From Pseudolabrys sp. (GTDB taxonomy: Bacteria > Pseudomonadota > Alphaproteobacteria > Rhizobiales > Xanthobacteraceae), in assembly GCA_030655215.1 (NCBI GenBank), contig JAURVZ010000029.1:1-64000 (forward strand): a stretch of 64,000 bases of DNA, in the 5' to 3' direction. The notes below the pieces were generated by a model. That model was not told where the DNA came from and did no database searches. It worked only from the letters and a program-made list of their open reading frames with translations. The position numbers and the translations under genes were made by a program. Shown in pieces: positions 9,286 to 18,858 of this stretch; position 1 is the stretch's first letter, and the number at the start of each line of letters is the position of its first letter.

Positions 9286-10257
9286 ATGGCTCACACCAAT
9301 ACTCTGAGCGGCTTGTGCGCGGCGTTGCTCGTCAGCGCCGCCCTGACCGCCCCGGCAGGCGCGCAGGAATGCCCGCGCGGCCAGCTGGATAAGGCCTATT
9401 GCGACGCCAATGGCGACTTGGTCGCCGACACGCCGGCAGATCAGTCCAAGTGGGTCAATCCGGCGACTTTGGTCTTCGCCTATACCCCGGTCGAGGACCC
9501 TGCCCTCTATTCCAAGGTGTGGGACGGCTTCCTCAAGCATCTCGAAAAAGTGACCGGCAAGAAGGTCGTGTTCTTCCCGGTGCAGTCGAATGCCGCGGAA
9601 ATCGAGACCATGCGCTCCGGCCGCCTGCACATTGCCGGCGTCAGCACCGGCCCGACCCCGATCGCCGTGAATTGCGCCGGCTACGTGCCCTTCGCCATTA
9701 TGGGCACCAATTCCGGCACGTTCGGCTACGAGATGGAAATTATCGTCCCGGCCGACTCAGCCATCAAGGCGCCGGCCGACCTCAAGGGCAAGAAGCTCGC
9801 CTTCACCGCGCCGTCGTCGAACTCCGGCTACAAGGCGCCGTCGGTGCTGCTCGAGTCCGAATTCCAGCTTGTCGCCAAGCGCGACTATGAGCCGGTGTTC
9901 TCCGGCAAGCACGACAACTCGGTGCTCGGCGTCGCCAATAAGGATTACGACGCGGCAGCCATCGCCAACGAAGTCATGGTGCGCATGTTCGAGCGCAAGG
10001 TCGTCGACAAGGCCAAGATCCGCACCATCTACAAGTCGGAGACCTTCCCGACCACCAGTTACGGCATGGCCTACAATCTCGCGCCCGAACTGCAGGCCAA
10101 GATCAAGGAAGCCTTCTTCACCTTCCCGTGGGAAGGCTCTGCCTTGAAGGCCGAGTTCAAGACCGAAGATCGTTTCGTGCCGATCAGCTACCAGAAAGAT
10201 TGGAACGTGGTGCGCAAGATCGATAGCGCGAGCGGCGTCAGCTACGCCTGCAAGTGA
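9286..10257 (+). CDS. phnD: phosphate/phosphite/phosphonate ABC transporter substrate-binding protein (paralog 1)
   Basis: Signal peptide plus PhnD-like core: SKVWDGFLKHLEKVTGKKVVFFPVQSNAAEIETMRSGRLHIAGVSTGP...SSNSGYKAPSVLL. Confidence 0.88.
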   Translation: MAHTNTLSGLCAALLVSAALTAPAGAQECPRGQLDKAYCDANGDLVADTPADQSKWVNPATLVFAYTPVEDPALYSKVWDGFLKHLEKVTGKKVVFFPVQSNAAEIETMRSGRLHIAGVSTGPTPIAVNCAGYVPFAIMGTNSGTFGYEMEIIVPADSAIKAPADLKGKKLAFTAPSSNSGYKAPSVLLESEFQLVAKRDYEPVFSGKHDNSVLGVANKDYDAAAIANEVMVRMFERKVVDKAKIRTIYKSETFPTTSYGMAYNLAPELQAKIKEAFFTFPWEGSALKAEFKTEDRFVPISYQKDWNVVRKIDSASGVSYACK

Positions 10258-10264
10258 GGCGCCG

Positions 10265-11221
10265 ATGAAAAACTTCATCGGAATCCTCGCCGCCACTCTC
10301 GTATTCTCCGGCTCCGCACTGGCTCAGGAAGACTGCCCGCGCGGTCAGCTCGACAAGGCCTATTGCGACCGCAACGGCGATCTCGTCGCCGATGCACCGA
10401 CCGATGTGAAGAAGCTCGTCAATCCGTCGACGCTCGTCTTCTCCTTCACACCGGTTGAAGACCCGGCTGTGTACCAGAAGGCTTGGGACGGCTTCATCAA
10501 GCACATGGAGAAGGTGACCGGTAAGAAGGTCGTGTTCTTCCCGGTGCAGTCGAATGCGGCACAGGTCGAGGCCATGCGCTCTGGCCGTCTGCACGTCGCC
10601 GGCGTCAATGCCGGTGGCAATGCGCTGGCGGTGAACTGCGCCGGCCTTGTGCCGTTCACGATGATGGCGTCGGCTGACAATTCCTTCGGCTACGAGATGG
10701 AAATCATCGTACCGGCAGACTCCGCGATCAGGAAGCCGGAAGACCTGAAGGGTCACAAGATCGGCTTCAGCGATGCCACGTCGAACTCCGGCTACAAGGC
10801 GCCGTCGGCCATCCTGCAGGCCGACTTCAAACTCGAAGCCAAGCGCGATTACGAGCCGCAGTTTTCCGGCAAGCACGACAACACCATCCTCGGCGTCGTC
10901 AATAAAGACTACGAAGCCGGCGCGGTGGCCAACTCGGTGCTCAGCCGCATGATCGAACGCAAGGTCTTCGACCCGGCCAAGATCCGCTCGATCTACAAGT
11001 CACAGACATTCCCGACCACCGGATACGGCTATGCCTACAATCTCGATCCCGTACTGATCGAGAAGATCAAGGAAGCCTTCTTCACCTTCCCGTGGGAAGG
11101 CTCGGGACTCGCCAATGAGTTCAAGAAGGAAGCCAAGTTCATCCCGATCGACTACAAGAAGGACTGGGATGTGTTGCGCAAGATCGACGAAGTCAGCGGC
11201 GTCAAATACACCTGCAAGTAA
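10265..11221 (+). CDS. phnD: phosphate/phosphite/phosphonate ABC transporter substrate-binding protein (paralog 2)
   Basis: Starts 7 bp after paralog 1 stop and aligns with it over nearly the full length. Confidence 0.88.
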   Translation: MKNFIGILAATLVFSGSALAQEDCPRGQLDKAYCDRNGDLVADAPTDVKKLVNPSTLVFSFTPVEDPAVYQKAWDGFIKHMEKVTGKKVVFFPVQSNAAQVEAMRSGRLHVAGVNAGGNALAVNCAGLVPFTMMASADNSFGYEMEIIVPADSAIRKPEDLKGHKIGFSDATSNSGYKAPSAILQADFKLEAKRDYEPQFSGKHDNTILGVVNKDYEAGAVANSVLSRMIERKVFDPAKIRSIYKSQTFPTTGYGYAYNLDPVLIEKIKEAFFTFPWEGSGLANEFKKEAKFIPIDYKKDWDVLRKIDEVSGVKYTCK

Positions 11222-11260
11222 CAAGGCCCTTCTTCAGAGGGGAATGAGGGGCTCAGCTTT

Positions 11261-12106
11261 ATGCTGCGTATCAAGGGACTGACCAAGCGCTATCGCACCG
11301 GCGATCTCGCCCTCAAAGGTATCGATCTCGACGTGCCGGACGGTCAGGTGATGGCGCTGATCGGCCCCTCCGGCGCCGGCAAGTCGACGGTCATCCGCTG
11401 CATCAACCGGCTGGTCGAGCCGACCGCCGGCACGATCGAGCTGAACGACACGGAAATCGTGGCTTTAAGCAGCGGCAATCTGCGCCGCATGCGCCGCCGC
11501 ATGGGCATGATCTTTCAGGAATATGCCTTGGTCGAACGCCTTTCGGTGATGGAGAACGTGCTGTCCGGCCGCCTCGGCTATGTCGGCTTCTGGCAAAGCT
11601 ATTTGCGCAAGTTCCCGCAATCCGACATCGACGAGGCGTTCCGCCTGTTGCAGCGCGTCGGCCTCGATCACATGGCCGACAAGCGCGCTGATGAATTGTC
11701 CGGCGGCCAGCGCCAGCGCGTCGGCATTTGCCGCGCCTTGATCCAGAATCCGGAATTGCTGCTCGTCGATGAACCGACCGCGTCGCTCGACCCGAAGACA
11801 TCGCGGCAAATCATGCGGCTGATCAAGGAGCTGTGCGCCGAACGCAAACTGTCCGCGATCATCAACATTCACGACGTCATGCTGGCGCAGATGTTCGCCG
11901 AGCGCATTGTTGGCCTCAAGCTCGGCGAGATCGTTTATGACGGCCCGCCGGACCAGCTCACGCCGGCGGTGCTGACGCAGATCTACGGGGAGGAAGACTG
12001 GGCCTCGACCATCCGCAAGGCGGATGATGACGAGCCCGAAACTATCGATGAGATCGCACCGGCGACGCCCATCATCGAACGTGATCGCCTCGCAGGCCTG
12101 ACGTGA
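11261..12106 (+). CDS. phnC: phosphonate ABC transporter ATP-binding protein
   Basis: Walker [10 protein letters not shown], signature [12 protein letters not shown], Walker [14 protein letters not shown]; PhnC-like. Confidence 0.92.
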   Translation: MLRIKGLTKRYRTGDLALKGIDLDVPDGQVMALIGPSGAGKSTVIRCINRLVEPTAGTIELNDTEIVALSSGNLRRMRRRMGMIFQEYALVERLSVMENVLSGRLGYVGFWQSYLRKFPQSDIDEAFRLLQRVGLDHMADKRADELSGGQRQRVGICRALIQNPELLLVDEPTASLDPKTSRQIMRLIKELCAERKLSAIINIHDVMLAQMFAERIVGLKLGEIVYDGPPDQLTPAVLTQIYGEEDWASTIRKADDDEPETIDEIAPATPIIERDRLAGLT

Positions 12107-12912
12107 GCATCGCCCTCCCCACCGAACGCCGCCGCTGGAAAAAACCGCCGGTCATCAAGCGCGCCTGGCTGCGCTGGACGCTGATCCTCGGCTTCGCCAT
12201 CTATCTGGCGCTTGCCTTCGGCACCATCAGCGTCAACTGGGCCCGCGTCTGGGAAGGCCTGCCACGCGGCATGCAGTTCGTCACCGCGTTCCTGCCGCCG
12301 GACTTCACCAGCCGCTGGGACGAAATCGCGCAAGGCATTGCAGAGAGCCTGTGGATGACGGTCGTCGCCACCGCGGTTGGCATCGCGCTGTCGATCCCGG
12401 TCGGTATTGGCGCTGCGCGCAATATCGCGCCGCTGCCGGTCTATTATTTCTGCCGCTCTATTCTCGCCGTGTCGCGCAGTTTCCAGGAAGTCATCCTGGC
12501 GATCTTCTTCGTCAAGCTGTTCGGCTTCGGTCCCTTTGCCGGCTTCGTCACGCTGGCGTTTGCCACCATCGGCTTTTACGGCAAGCTCCTGGCCGAAGAC
12601 ATCGAGGACATGGATGCCAGCCAGGCGGAAGCCGTGCGCGCCACCGGCTCGAGCTGGCTGCAATGGATCAATTACGGCGTGCAGCCGCAGGTCATGCCGC
12701 GCATGATAGGCCTCGGCCTCTATCGCCTCGACATCAACTTCCGTGAGTCCGCCGTGGTCGGCATTGTCGGCGGCGGCGGCATCGGCGCGACACTGAACAC
12801 CGCCTTCGACCGCTACGAGTTCGACTCGGCCGCCGCGATCATCCTCATCATCATTGCCATCGTCATGTTCACCGAATATTCGTCGGGCTATCTGCGGCGA
12901 TGGGTGCAGTGA
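12103..12912 (+). CDS. phnE: phosphonate ABC transporter permease
   Basis: MetI-like permease, EAA loop ([24 protein letters not shown]), [21 protein letters not shown]. Confidence 0.9.
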   Translation: MSIALPTERRRWKKPPVIKRAWLRWTLILGFAIYLALAFGTISVNWARVWEGLPRGMQFVTAFLPPDFTSRWDEIAQGIAESLWMTVVATAVGIALSIPVGIGAARNIAPLPVYYFCRSILAVSRSFQEVILAIFFVKLFGFGPFAGFVTLAFATIGFYGKLLAEDIEDMDASQAEAVRATGSSWLQWINYGVQPQVMPRMIGLGLYRLDINFRESAVVGIVGGGGIGATLNTAFDRYEFDSAAAIILIIIAIVMFTEYSSGYLRRWVQ

Positions 12913-13727
12913 TGACGGACGCCCTCGCTCTTCCAAAGAAAGCCTGGCAGCGGCGCGACCGCAAGGCGCAGTTCACCGTCTGGCTAGGCTGGCTGATCGG
13001 CACCGCCATCTTTGTCTATTGCTTTCAGAAGATCTCCGAGAACACGATCTGGGCCTTCGTCTGGGACGCACCGACGCAAGCCGCCGATCTCGGCGGCCGT
13101 ATGGTGCCGCCGGCCTGGAGCTACATCAATCAACTATGGCGGCCGATCTGGGATACGCTGAACATCGCCACCATGGGGACGTTGATCTCCATCGTGCTCG
13201 CCGTGCCGATCGCTTATTGCGCCGCACGCAACACGACACCGAGCGTCACCTTCATCCGGCCCATTGCCTTGTTCATCATCGTTGCCTCGCGCTCGATCAA
13301 TTCGTTGATCTGGGCCCTGATGCTGGTGACGATTGTCGGCCCCGGCGTCTTTGCCGGCATTATCGCCATCGGCCTGCGCTCCATCGGCTTCGTCGCAAAA
13401 CTGTTATACGAAGCCATTGAGGAAATCGACGAGTCTCAGGTCGAGGCCATCCGCTCGACCGGCGCCTCCGCCGCGCAAACCACCGCTTATGGCATCGTGC
13501 CGCAGGTTATGCCTGCTTTTGCCGGCATTTCGGTCTTCCGCTGGGACATCAACATCCGCGAGTCCACGGTGCTCGGCCTGGTCGGCGCAGGCGGCATCGG
13601 CCTTGAGCTCAATGCAGCAATTACACAACTGTACTGGACGCAAGTGTCGCTGATGCTATTGGTCATTATCGCGACCGTGATTCTGAGCGAATGGGTCTCG
13701 GCCAAGGTCCGCCACGCGATCATTTGA
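12912..13727 (+). CDS. phnE: phosphonate ABC transporter permease (second)
   Basis: EAIRSTGASAAQTTAYGIVPQVMP...RWDINIRESTVLGLVGAGGIG; start overlaps previous stop. Confidence 0.9.
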   Translation: MTDALALPKKAWQRRDRKAQFTVWLGWLIGTAIFVYCFQKISENTIWAFVWDAPTQAADLGGRMVPPAWSYINQLWRPIWDTLNIATMGTLISIVLAVPIAYCAARNTTPSVTFIRPIALFIIVASRSINSLIWALMLVTIVGPGVFAGIIAIGLRSIGFVAKLLYEAIEEIDESQVEAIRSTGASAAQTTAYGIVPQVMPAFAGISVFRWDINIRESTVLGLVGAGGIGLELNAAITQLYWTQVSLMLLVIIATVILSEWVSAKVRHAII

Positions 13728-13770
13728 ACGACTGTCCGCGTTGTTCGCCGCCTGATTTGCCGAGATTAAT

Positions 13771-14673
13771 TTGGCTACGTATCAAGAAAACAAGCGCGGC
13801 ATCATTGCCCTGACAGCGGCCTGCGCCCTGTTCACGGTCAATGACACGCTGACCAAAGTGGCGGCGCTTGCCTACCCGACCGGCGAAGTCTTGCTGGTGC
13901 GCGGCCTGATGAGCCTCGTCTGCCTCGGCGTCGTTATCGCATGGTCGCACCAGTTTTCATGGATACGCCATCTGGCCAATCCTTATGTGCTGTTGCGCGC
14001 GTTGCTCGACGTGTCTGCCAATGTCGCCTTCGTCCTTGCTTTAAGCCGCATGCGGCTGGCTGACCTCTTGGCGGTCAATCTGGTATCGCCTTTGTTGCTG
14101 ACATTGCTGCTTGTCGTCTTCTTCGGCGAGCGCATCGGCTGGCGGCGTTGGACCGCCATTATGGTCGGCTTCTCCGGCACGTTGCTGATCGTCAAGCCGA
14201 GCACCGAGTCGCTGAACCTTTGGGCATTGGTCGCACTGTTGTCGGCGGCGTCGTCAGCAACGCGCGATGTCGTGACGCGCAAGATCGATCCTTCGGTGCC
14301 GACTCTGGCGATCTCGTTCATCTGCGTGCTCGCGGTGACTTTGTCGTCACCGCTGCTGGCCTGGGCCTTCGATGAGAAATGGCACATGCCGAACGCCGAA
14401 TATATGAGCTTCCTGCTGGCGGCAGCGCTGGTGCTCAGCATCGGCTCGACCATGGCGGTGTCGGCCTTCCGCAATGTCGATATTTCGGTGGTCGCGCCGT
14501 TCCGCTATTCGCTGCTGATCTGGGGCGGCATCGCCGGCTATGTTGTCTTCGGCGAAGTGTCCGATCTGCAGTCGCTATCCGGCGCCGCGCTGATCGTCGG
14601 CAGCGGCCTGTACAGCCTGCACCGCGAACGCGTGCGCCACCGCGAACTGTCGGCGAAGTCGGGGATACATTAA
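13771..14673 (+). CDS. DMT family transporter (EamA)
   Basis: Ten hydrophobic segments, two EamA repeats; TTG start. Confidence 0.85.
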   Translation: MATYQENKRGIIALTAACALFTVNDTLTKVAALAYPTGEVLLVRGLMSLVCLGVVIAWSHQFSWIRHLANPYVLLRALLDVSANVAFVLALSRMRLADLLAVNLVSPLLLTLLLVVFFGERIGWRRWTAIMVGFSGTLLIVKPSTESLNLWALVALLSAASSATRDVVTRKIDPSVPTLAISFICVLAVTLSSPLLAWAFDEKWHMPNAEYMSFLLAAALVLSIGSTMAVSAFRNVDISVVAPFRYSLLIWGGIAGYVVFGEVSDLQSLSGAALIVGSGLYSLHRERVRHRELSAKSGIH

Positions 14674-14755
14674 GCGCGCGCCGATGCCCGGTCTGGAATC
14701 TCGACAAGCGCCTGAAGAACGTGCCCGCTGCCTACCTGTGGTGTAAGATGGCAGC

Positions 14756-15259
14756 ATGCGCAGAATCGTCCCGAACGTCCTAGCCCTGACCGTCCGCTCC
14801 GTACCGATTGATGCGGCATCCTTCGCTTCATTCGGCGACGTTGTCGCGCAACCGCCCGGCTCGCCGCGACAGGAGTGGGCGAAGGCCTTGGCCCATCCAG
14901 CGCCGAACGCGTCGATGTCTTTTTCAACGCTCAACATCGCCCCGGCAAGATTGCCGGCGACGCTGAACGTGATGGAACGTCACGTGCATTCGTTTCAGAC
15001 CTTCATCCCGCTGGACGCCAGTGGCTATCTGGTCTGCGTCGCGCCCGGCGGCGCTGACGATCTACCGGCGATCGAACAGATGCGCGCGTTCATCGTGCCC
15101 GCCGGCATCGCCATCACCTATTACGCCGGCACGTGGCATCACCCAATGATGGGGCTAGACCGGCCTGCGCAATTCGCCACCATGATGTGGCGCAGCGGCG
15201 GCGAGGATGACGACGAGTTTGTTGACCTGAGCCATCCCGTTCACGTGCGGGGCAGCTAG
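14756..15259 (+). CDS. ureidoglycolate lyase family protein
   Basis: PIDAASFASFGDVV...MERHVHSFQTFIPLDASGYLVCVAPGG...FIVPAGIAITYYAGTWHHPMM. Confidence 0.85.
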   Translation: MRRIVPNVLALTVRSVPIDAASFASFGDVVAQPPGSPRQEWAKALAHPAPNASMSFSTLNIAPARLPATLNVMERHVHSFQTFIPLDASGYLVCVAPGGADDLPAIEQMRAFIVPAGIAITYYAGTWHHPMMGLDRPAQFATMMWRSGGEDDDEFVDLSHPVHVRGS

Positions 15260-15304
15260 AGCGAGGTTTTGAGGGCAAATAAGGAGCTAAGCTCCTGAAA
15301 GTAA

Positions 15305-15349
15305 TGGTAGCGAGGAGTGGACTCGAACCACCGACCTACGGATTATGAT
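15305..15349. repeat. attL: 45-bp duplicate of tRNA-Met 3' end
   Basis: Identical to 26589-26633 by direct comparison; the 5' part of the tRNA is absent here. Confidence 0.92.
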
Positions 15350-15463
15350 CTCGCTTATCAGCCTTGATATATAACCAGAATTTCCAGTTATGTTGCATTC
15401 TTGTTGCAGGCGGCCCCCATTCCCGATATTCCCACATGCTGACAATGTGTTCCGGGGCAGCCT

Positions 15464-16678
15464 GTGGCGATCAGAAAACGTGCGTGGACTACGAAGAAGG
15501 GCAAGCACGAGGCTTGGATCGTCGACTACGCGGATCAAGGCGGCAATAGACGTCACAAGACTTTCCCGCGAAAGCGGGATGCCGAGGAGTATGCCGCCGC
15601 AACCCGGGTCCAGATCGGCGAAGGCACACACGTTGCCGACTCAGCGAGCAGATACGTCAAGGATGCGGGCGACCTGTGGCTGGCCAGCGCGAGAGCGGCG
15701 AAGCTAGAGCAAAGCACCCTCGATCAATACGAACAGCACCTCCGGCTTCATATCCTTCCCTTCATCGGCCGTGAGAAGCTGTCTCAATTGACGGTCCCGC
15801 TCGTTAGGGCCTTTCAGGATCGGCTAGACAGCGAGGGGCGATCGTCCGCCATGATCCGGGCCATCATTGGTTCGCTCGGCGCGATGCTTGGGGATGCCCA
15901 AGAGCGCGGGCTGGTCGTCCGGAATGCGGTGAGAGAACTGCGAGGACGCCGCCGCCGGGGAAGCTCTACACAAGACCGGCACAAGAAGCGGCTCAAAGTC
16001 GGCGTCGATATCCCGACGCCCGAGGAGATACGCGCCATCATTGCGCATGCCACACCGAGATGGCGGCTCGTTTTAATGGGAGCGGTTTTCACAGGCCTTC
16101 GCGCCTCCGAGTTGCGAGGCCTCCGCTGGGACGATGTGGACCTGCGAAAGTGCGAGCTTCATGTCAGACAGCGCGCGGACAGGTACAATCGCATCGGCCC
16201 GCCGAAATCGGCCGCCGGGGACCGCGTCATTCCGCTGCCCCCGACCGTCGTTAAAGAACTGAGCGAGTGGAAACTCATCTGCCCAAAGTCTGACGGCAAG
16301 ATCGCGTTGGTCTTTCCGAATGGCGCGGGCAACGTCGAAAGCCACGTCAATATCGTTCAACGCGGGCTTGTCCCTGCCATGCTGGCGGCCGGAATTATCA
16401 AACCGGTTCTGGATGAGAAAGGCGTCGCGATGCGCGATGAGGACGGCAAACCTCTTGTCGGACCGAAATACGGCGGCCTCCATGTGCTAAGGCACTTCTT
16501 CGCCTCGTGGTGCATCAACCGCAAAGAGGATGGAGGGCAAGGCTTGCCGCCGAAGGTCGTGCAGGAACGCCTTGGCCATTCGTCCATCACCATGACGATG
16601 GACACCTATGGCCATCTGTTCCCCCGAGGGGATGACGGATCGGAGTTGGCTGCTGCTGAGAAGCTGTTGCTTGGGTAG
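15464..16678 (+). CDS. int: tyrosine-type site-specific integrase
   Basis: RxxE...(GLRASELRGLRWDDVD), HxLRH (LHVLRHFFASW), LGHSSITMTMDTYGHL; GTG start. Confidence 0.93.
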   Translation: MAIRKRAWTTKKGKHEAWIVDYADQGGNRRHKTFPRKRDAEEYAAATRVQIGEGTHVADSASRYVKDAGDLWLASARAAKLEQSTLDQYEQHLRLHILPFIGREKLSQLTVPLVRAFQDRLDSEGRSSAMIRAIIGSLGAMLGDAQERGLVVRNAVRELRGRRRRGSSTQDRHKKRLKVGVDIPTPEEIRAIIAHATPRWRLVLMGAVFTGLRASELRGLRWDDVDLRKCELHVRQRADRYNRIGPPKSAAGDRVIPLPPTVVKELSEWKLICPKSDGKIALVFPNGAGNVESHVNIVQRGLVPAMLAAGIIKPVLDEKGVAMRDEDGKPLVGPKYGGLHVLRHFFASWCINRKEDGGQGLPPKVVQERLGHSSITMTMDTYGHLFPRGDDGSELAAAEKLLLG

Positions 16679-16733
16679 CGAGTAAGAAAGACCCCGCGTA
16701 AAGAACGGGGCCAATCGAAGCTGAAGTTGCCGA

Positions 16734-16991
16734 TTAAGCGGCTATCGCGGCAGCCCTCGCTTTCTTTGCAGGGCTTGCCTTCGCGGCTGCCCCTGCCCCG
16801 CGCCAATTGGCGAACCAAGTGCGCAGCGTTCCTTGTTTGAGCCCGAGCCGCAGCCCCAATGTCCAGGCCGCATCCGATCCCTGCTCGTCGTAGAGCTTGT
16901 GGACCTTGCCCTTCCTCGATCCCTCCATATGGTTTTCGTAGGCTTCGGCTGGCGCGGGCTTCGCCTTTACTTTCACCTTTGTAGTATTCAT
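16734..16991 (-). CDS. small basic putative DNA-binding protein
   Basis: MNTTKVKVKAKPAPAEAYENHMEGSRKGKVHKLYDEQGSDAAWTLGLRLGLKQGTLRTWFANWRGAG; HTH-like centre with basic tails. Confidence 0.5.
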   Translation of the reverse strand: MNTTKVKVKAKPAPAEAYENHMEGSRKGKVHKLYDEQGSDAAWTLGLRLGLKQGTLRTWFANWRGAGAAAKASPAKKARAAAIAA

Positions 16992-17293
16992 CTCAATCTC
17001 CATGTTTAAGCTCACATCATTTCGAGGATAAGAGTATTTAAAACTATGGATACAAGTAATAATAGTTCTTACTACTCACATAGCTAAAATAATCGCACAC
17101 TCGAATACTCAATTAGATGGCCATGGGGTGGCCTTTATCGCGGCAGCACGGGGCACATAGCCGCCGGGCCGGAAAATCGCTCTGGGACGGCTTAAACAGG
17201 CAGCGCGAGCATCCGGAAAGGGCTTCCGACCGTGATCGGAGCCAAGAATGTCTCTTTTGCAGCAATTCGAGGCCTGTTTGGCAATTCGCAGCC

Positions 17294-17485
17294 CTAAGCT
17301 GACAGGGCTCGCAATCGGCCCGCTGCCGAAGGGGCAGGCTCGAGGTCCGCCAGCCTCAGCCATTCGGCAGCCTGTTCGCGCTTCCTCATCCGGTCACTCC
17401 GAACCGTCAGGGTGCGGGCAACTTCCAAGCATCTTTCAGCTGCCTGCACATACTCGTCACGTCTGCTTCGCTTGGTTGTTGCCAT
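17294..17485 (-). CDS. small conserved-type hypothetical protein
   Basis: MATTKRSRRDEYVQAAERCLEVARTLTVRSDRMRKREQAAEWLRLADLE; resembles short A-rich helical Rhizobiales proteins (xxAxxCLxLA...AWLxLAD). Confidence 0.45.
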   Translation of the reverse strand: MATTKRSRRDEYVQAAERCLEVARTLTVRSDRMRKREQAAEWLRLADLEPAPSAAGRLRALSA

Positions 17486-17674
17486 CGTTGAACCCTTAAG
17501 GCCGCGACGAACGCACTTATATCGCGGACGGAACCTAGGCGAAAGTTACAACTGGTCAAAATTGCTCACTTTGCTATGAACCTCGGAGCAGCTGATGAAT
17601 TGACGTGCATCATTGACCTCCAATGGCACCGGGACTGAGAGCCAATGATCCGGCCTCAAGCCGGTGTGAGTATA

Positions 17675-17836
17675 ATGTGCGAACAGTGTGACCGACTGAA
17701 AGTCCAGATCGCGCGCGGACGCAGGTTTCTTTCTGCGGGCTTGGATGCTGAGGCTCGGGCACGCATCGAACAAGCGATAAAAGAAGCCGAGGCAGAGTTA
17801 GTCAGGTTGGAAGCAACCTGTACCCCGGCATCGTGA
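17675..17836 (+). CDS. microprotein with CxxC motif
   Basis: MCEQCDRLKVQIARGRRFLSAGLDAEARARIEQAIKEAEAELVRLEATCTPAS; start chosen at internal ATG. Confidence 0.45.
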   Translation: MCEQCDRLKVQIARGRRFLSAGLDAEARARIEQAIKEAEAELVRLEATCTPAS

Positions 17837-17955
17837 TGGCTTCGACACGCGATGAAGCCGATCGTTTGATGATGGGTTTGGCGAGCATGCCCGATGAATT
17901 GAATGAACGTATAGGCATCGTTTTGCGCACACTCGATGACGATGACCTCAAGTAA
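17836..17955 (+). CDS. microprotein, translationally coupled to the preceding CxxC ORF
   Basis: Read manually: MASTRDEADRLMMGLASMPDELNERIGIVLRTLDDDDLK*, overlapping the preceding stop (TGATG). Confidence 0.35.
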   Translation: MASTRDEADRLMMGLASMPDELNERIGIVLRTLDDDDLK

Positions 17956-17995
17956 TAGAGCGCGTCATCTTCATAAGTTTTCGTAAACCGATGCC

Positions 17996-18853
17996 ATGTC
18001 ACATCGCCCCCGCATTGATGCGTTTCGTAAAGATATAATCAAGCAACTGCCGAGGGCTCCGGCCACGCGAGCCTCGCTCGCCGCCTTGCACGCAATGCCA
18101 ACGCATCTGCTAATTTTGGCTTTTGTGACGTGGCGCATGCGGTTCATACCGGCAAAACCTCGCACAATTAAGATCTGGTCAGGTGGCGTTGCACCCCCCG
18201 AATTTCAAATAGCCAAGCCAAGACTTCGGCCACTGCTGGAAAAGGTTGAGGCGGGAAAAGACCTGACGCCGCATCTCTCAACTCTGGTGCATAAAAAAGG
18301 TATTATTCTCGAAGGTTCCCGCCGGACTGAACGGCGGCAAGATATCGACATGGTGCTGACGCGACACGGTCTGCATCATTTCCATGTAGGCAAAAACAGC
18401 CCGAATAATCCCAAAGGCCGTAGCGACAGTTTAGTGTTCGCCGAAGTGCTTGAGAAGGAGTTTTTGATTGTCGCGGTGGCCGATCATCGCGCGTTCGAAT
18501 ACGGCTCGCCCGAGCATCTTAAGTTTTTCAGCATTTGCAGCGCTTATACAGCGAAAGACGTTCCACCCGGGCAGGCGTTCATTGCTAACCCTGTCATGGC
18601 ATCGGGCCATTCGATGGTCGTGAAGCTATTTTCCGACCGGTGCGACGATGAAATATCGAGGCTTGATCCGCAATTGGATGACCCGGACTTCATTGACAAG
18701 CTCTACAATGAACAACCAATCCTGCGAGACGGATGCCAAATCATCAGGCCCGCGCAGCCGTCGATGGCTTGGTACTTCAATGATCTACAGTTTGGCATCC
18801 TCGACAGGCGAACGATGGTATTCTTTTGCATCTTTCCATTCTTTGCCCGTTAG
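17996..18853 (+). CDS. uncharacterised 285-aa cargo protein of the integrated element
   Basis: Long ORF; HHFHVG...RSDSLVFAEVLEKEFLIVAVADHRAFEYG region with conserved-looking His residues; no confident family. Confidence 0.65.
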   Translation: MSHRPRIDAFRKDIIKQLPRAPATRASLAALHAMPTHLLILAFVTWRMRFIPAKPRTIKIWSGGVAPPEFQIAKPRLRPLLEKVEAGKDLTPHLSTLVHKKGIILEGSRRTERRQDIDMVLTRHGLHHFHVGKNSPNNPKGRSDSLVFAEVLEKEFLIVAVADHRAFEYGSPEHLKFFSICSAYTAKDVPPGQAFIANPVMASGHSMVVKLFSDRCDDEISRLDPQLDDPDFIDKLYNEQPILRDGCQIIRPAQPSMAWYFNDLQFGILDRRTMVFFCIFPFFAR

Positions 18854-18858
18854 ATCGC

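Noticed and set aside
15305-15349. Second tRNA-Met gene
   Set aside because: Only the 3' 45 bp is present; no D-arm or 5' acceptor strand, so it is an att duplicate.
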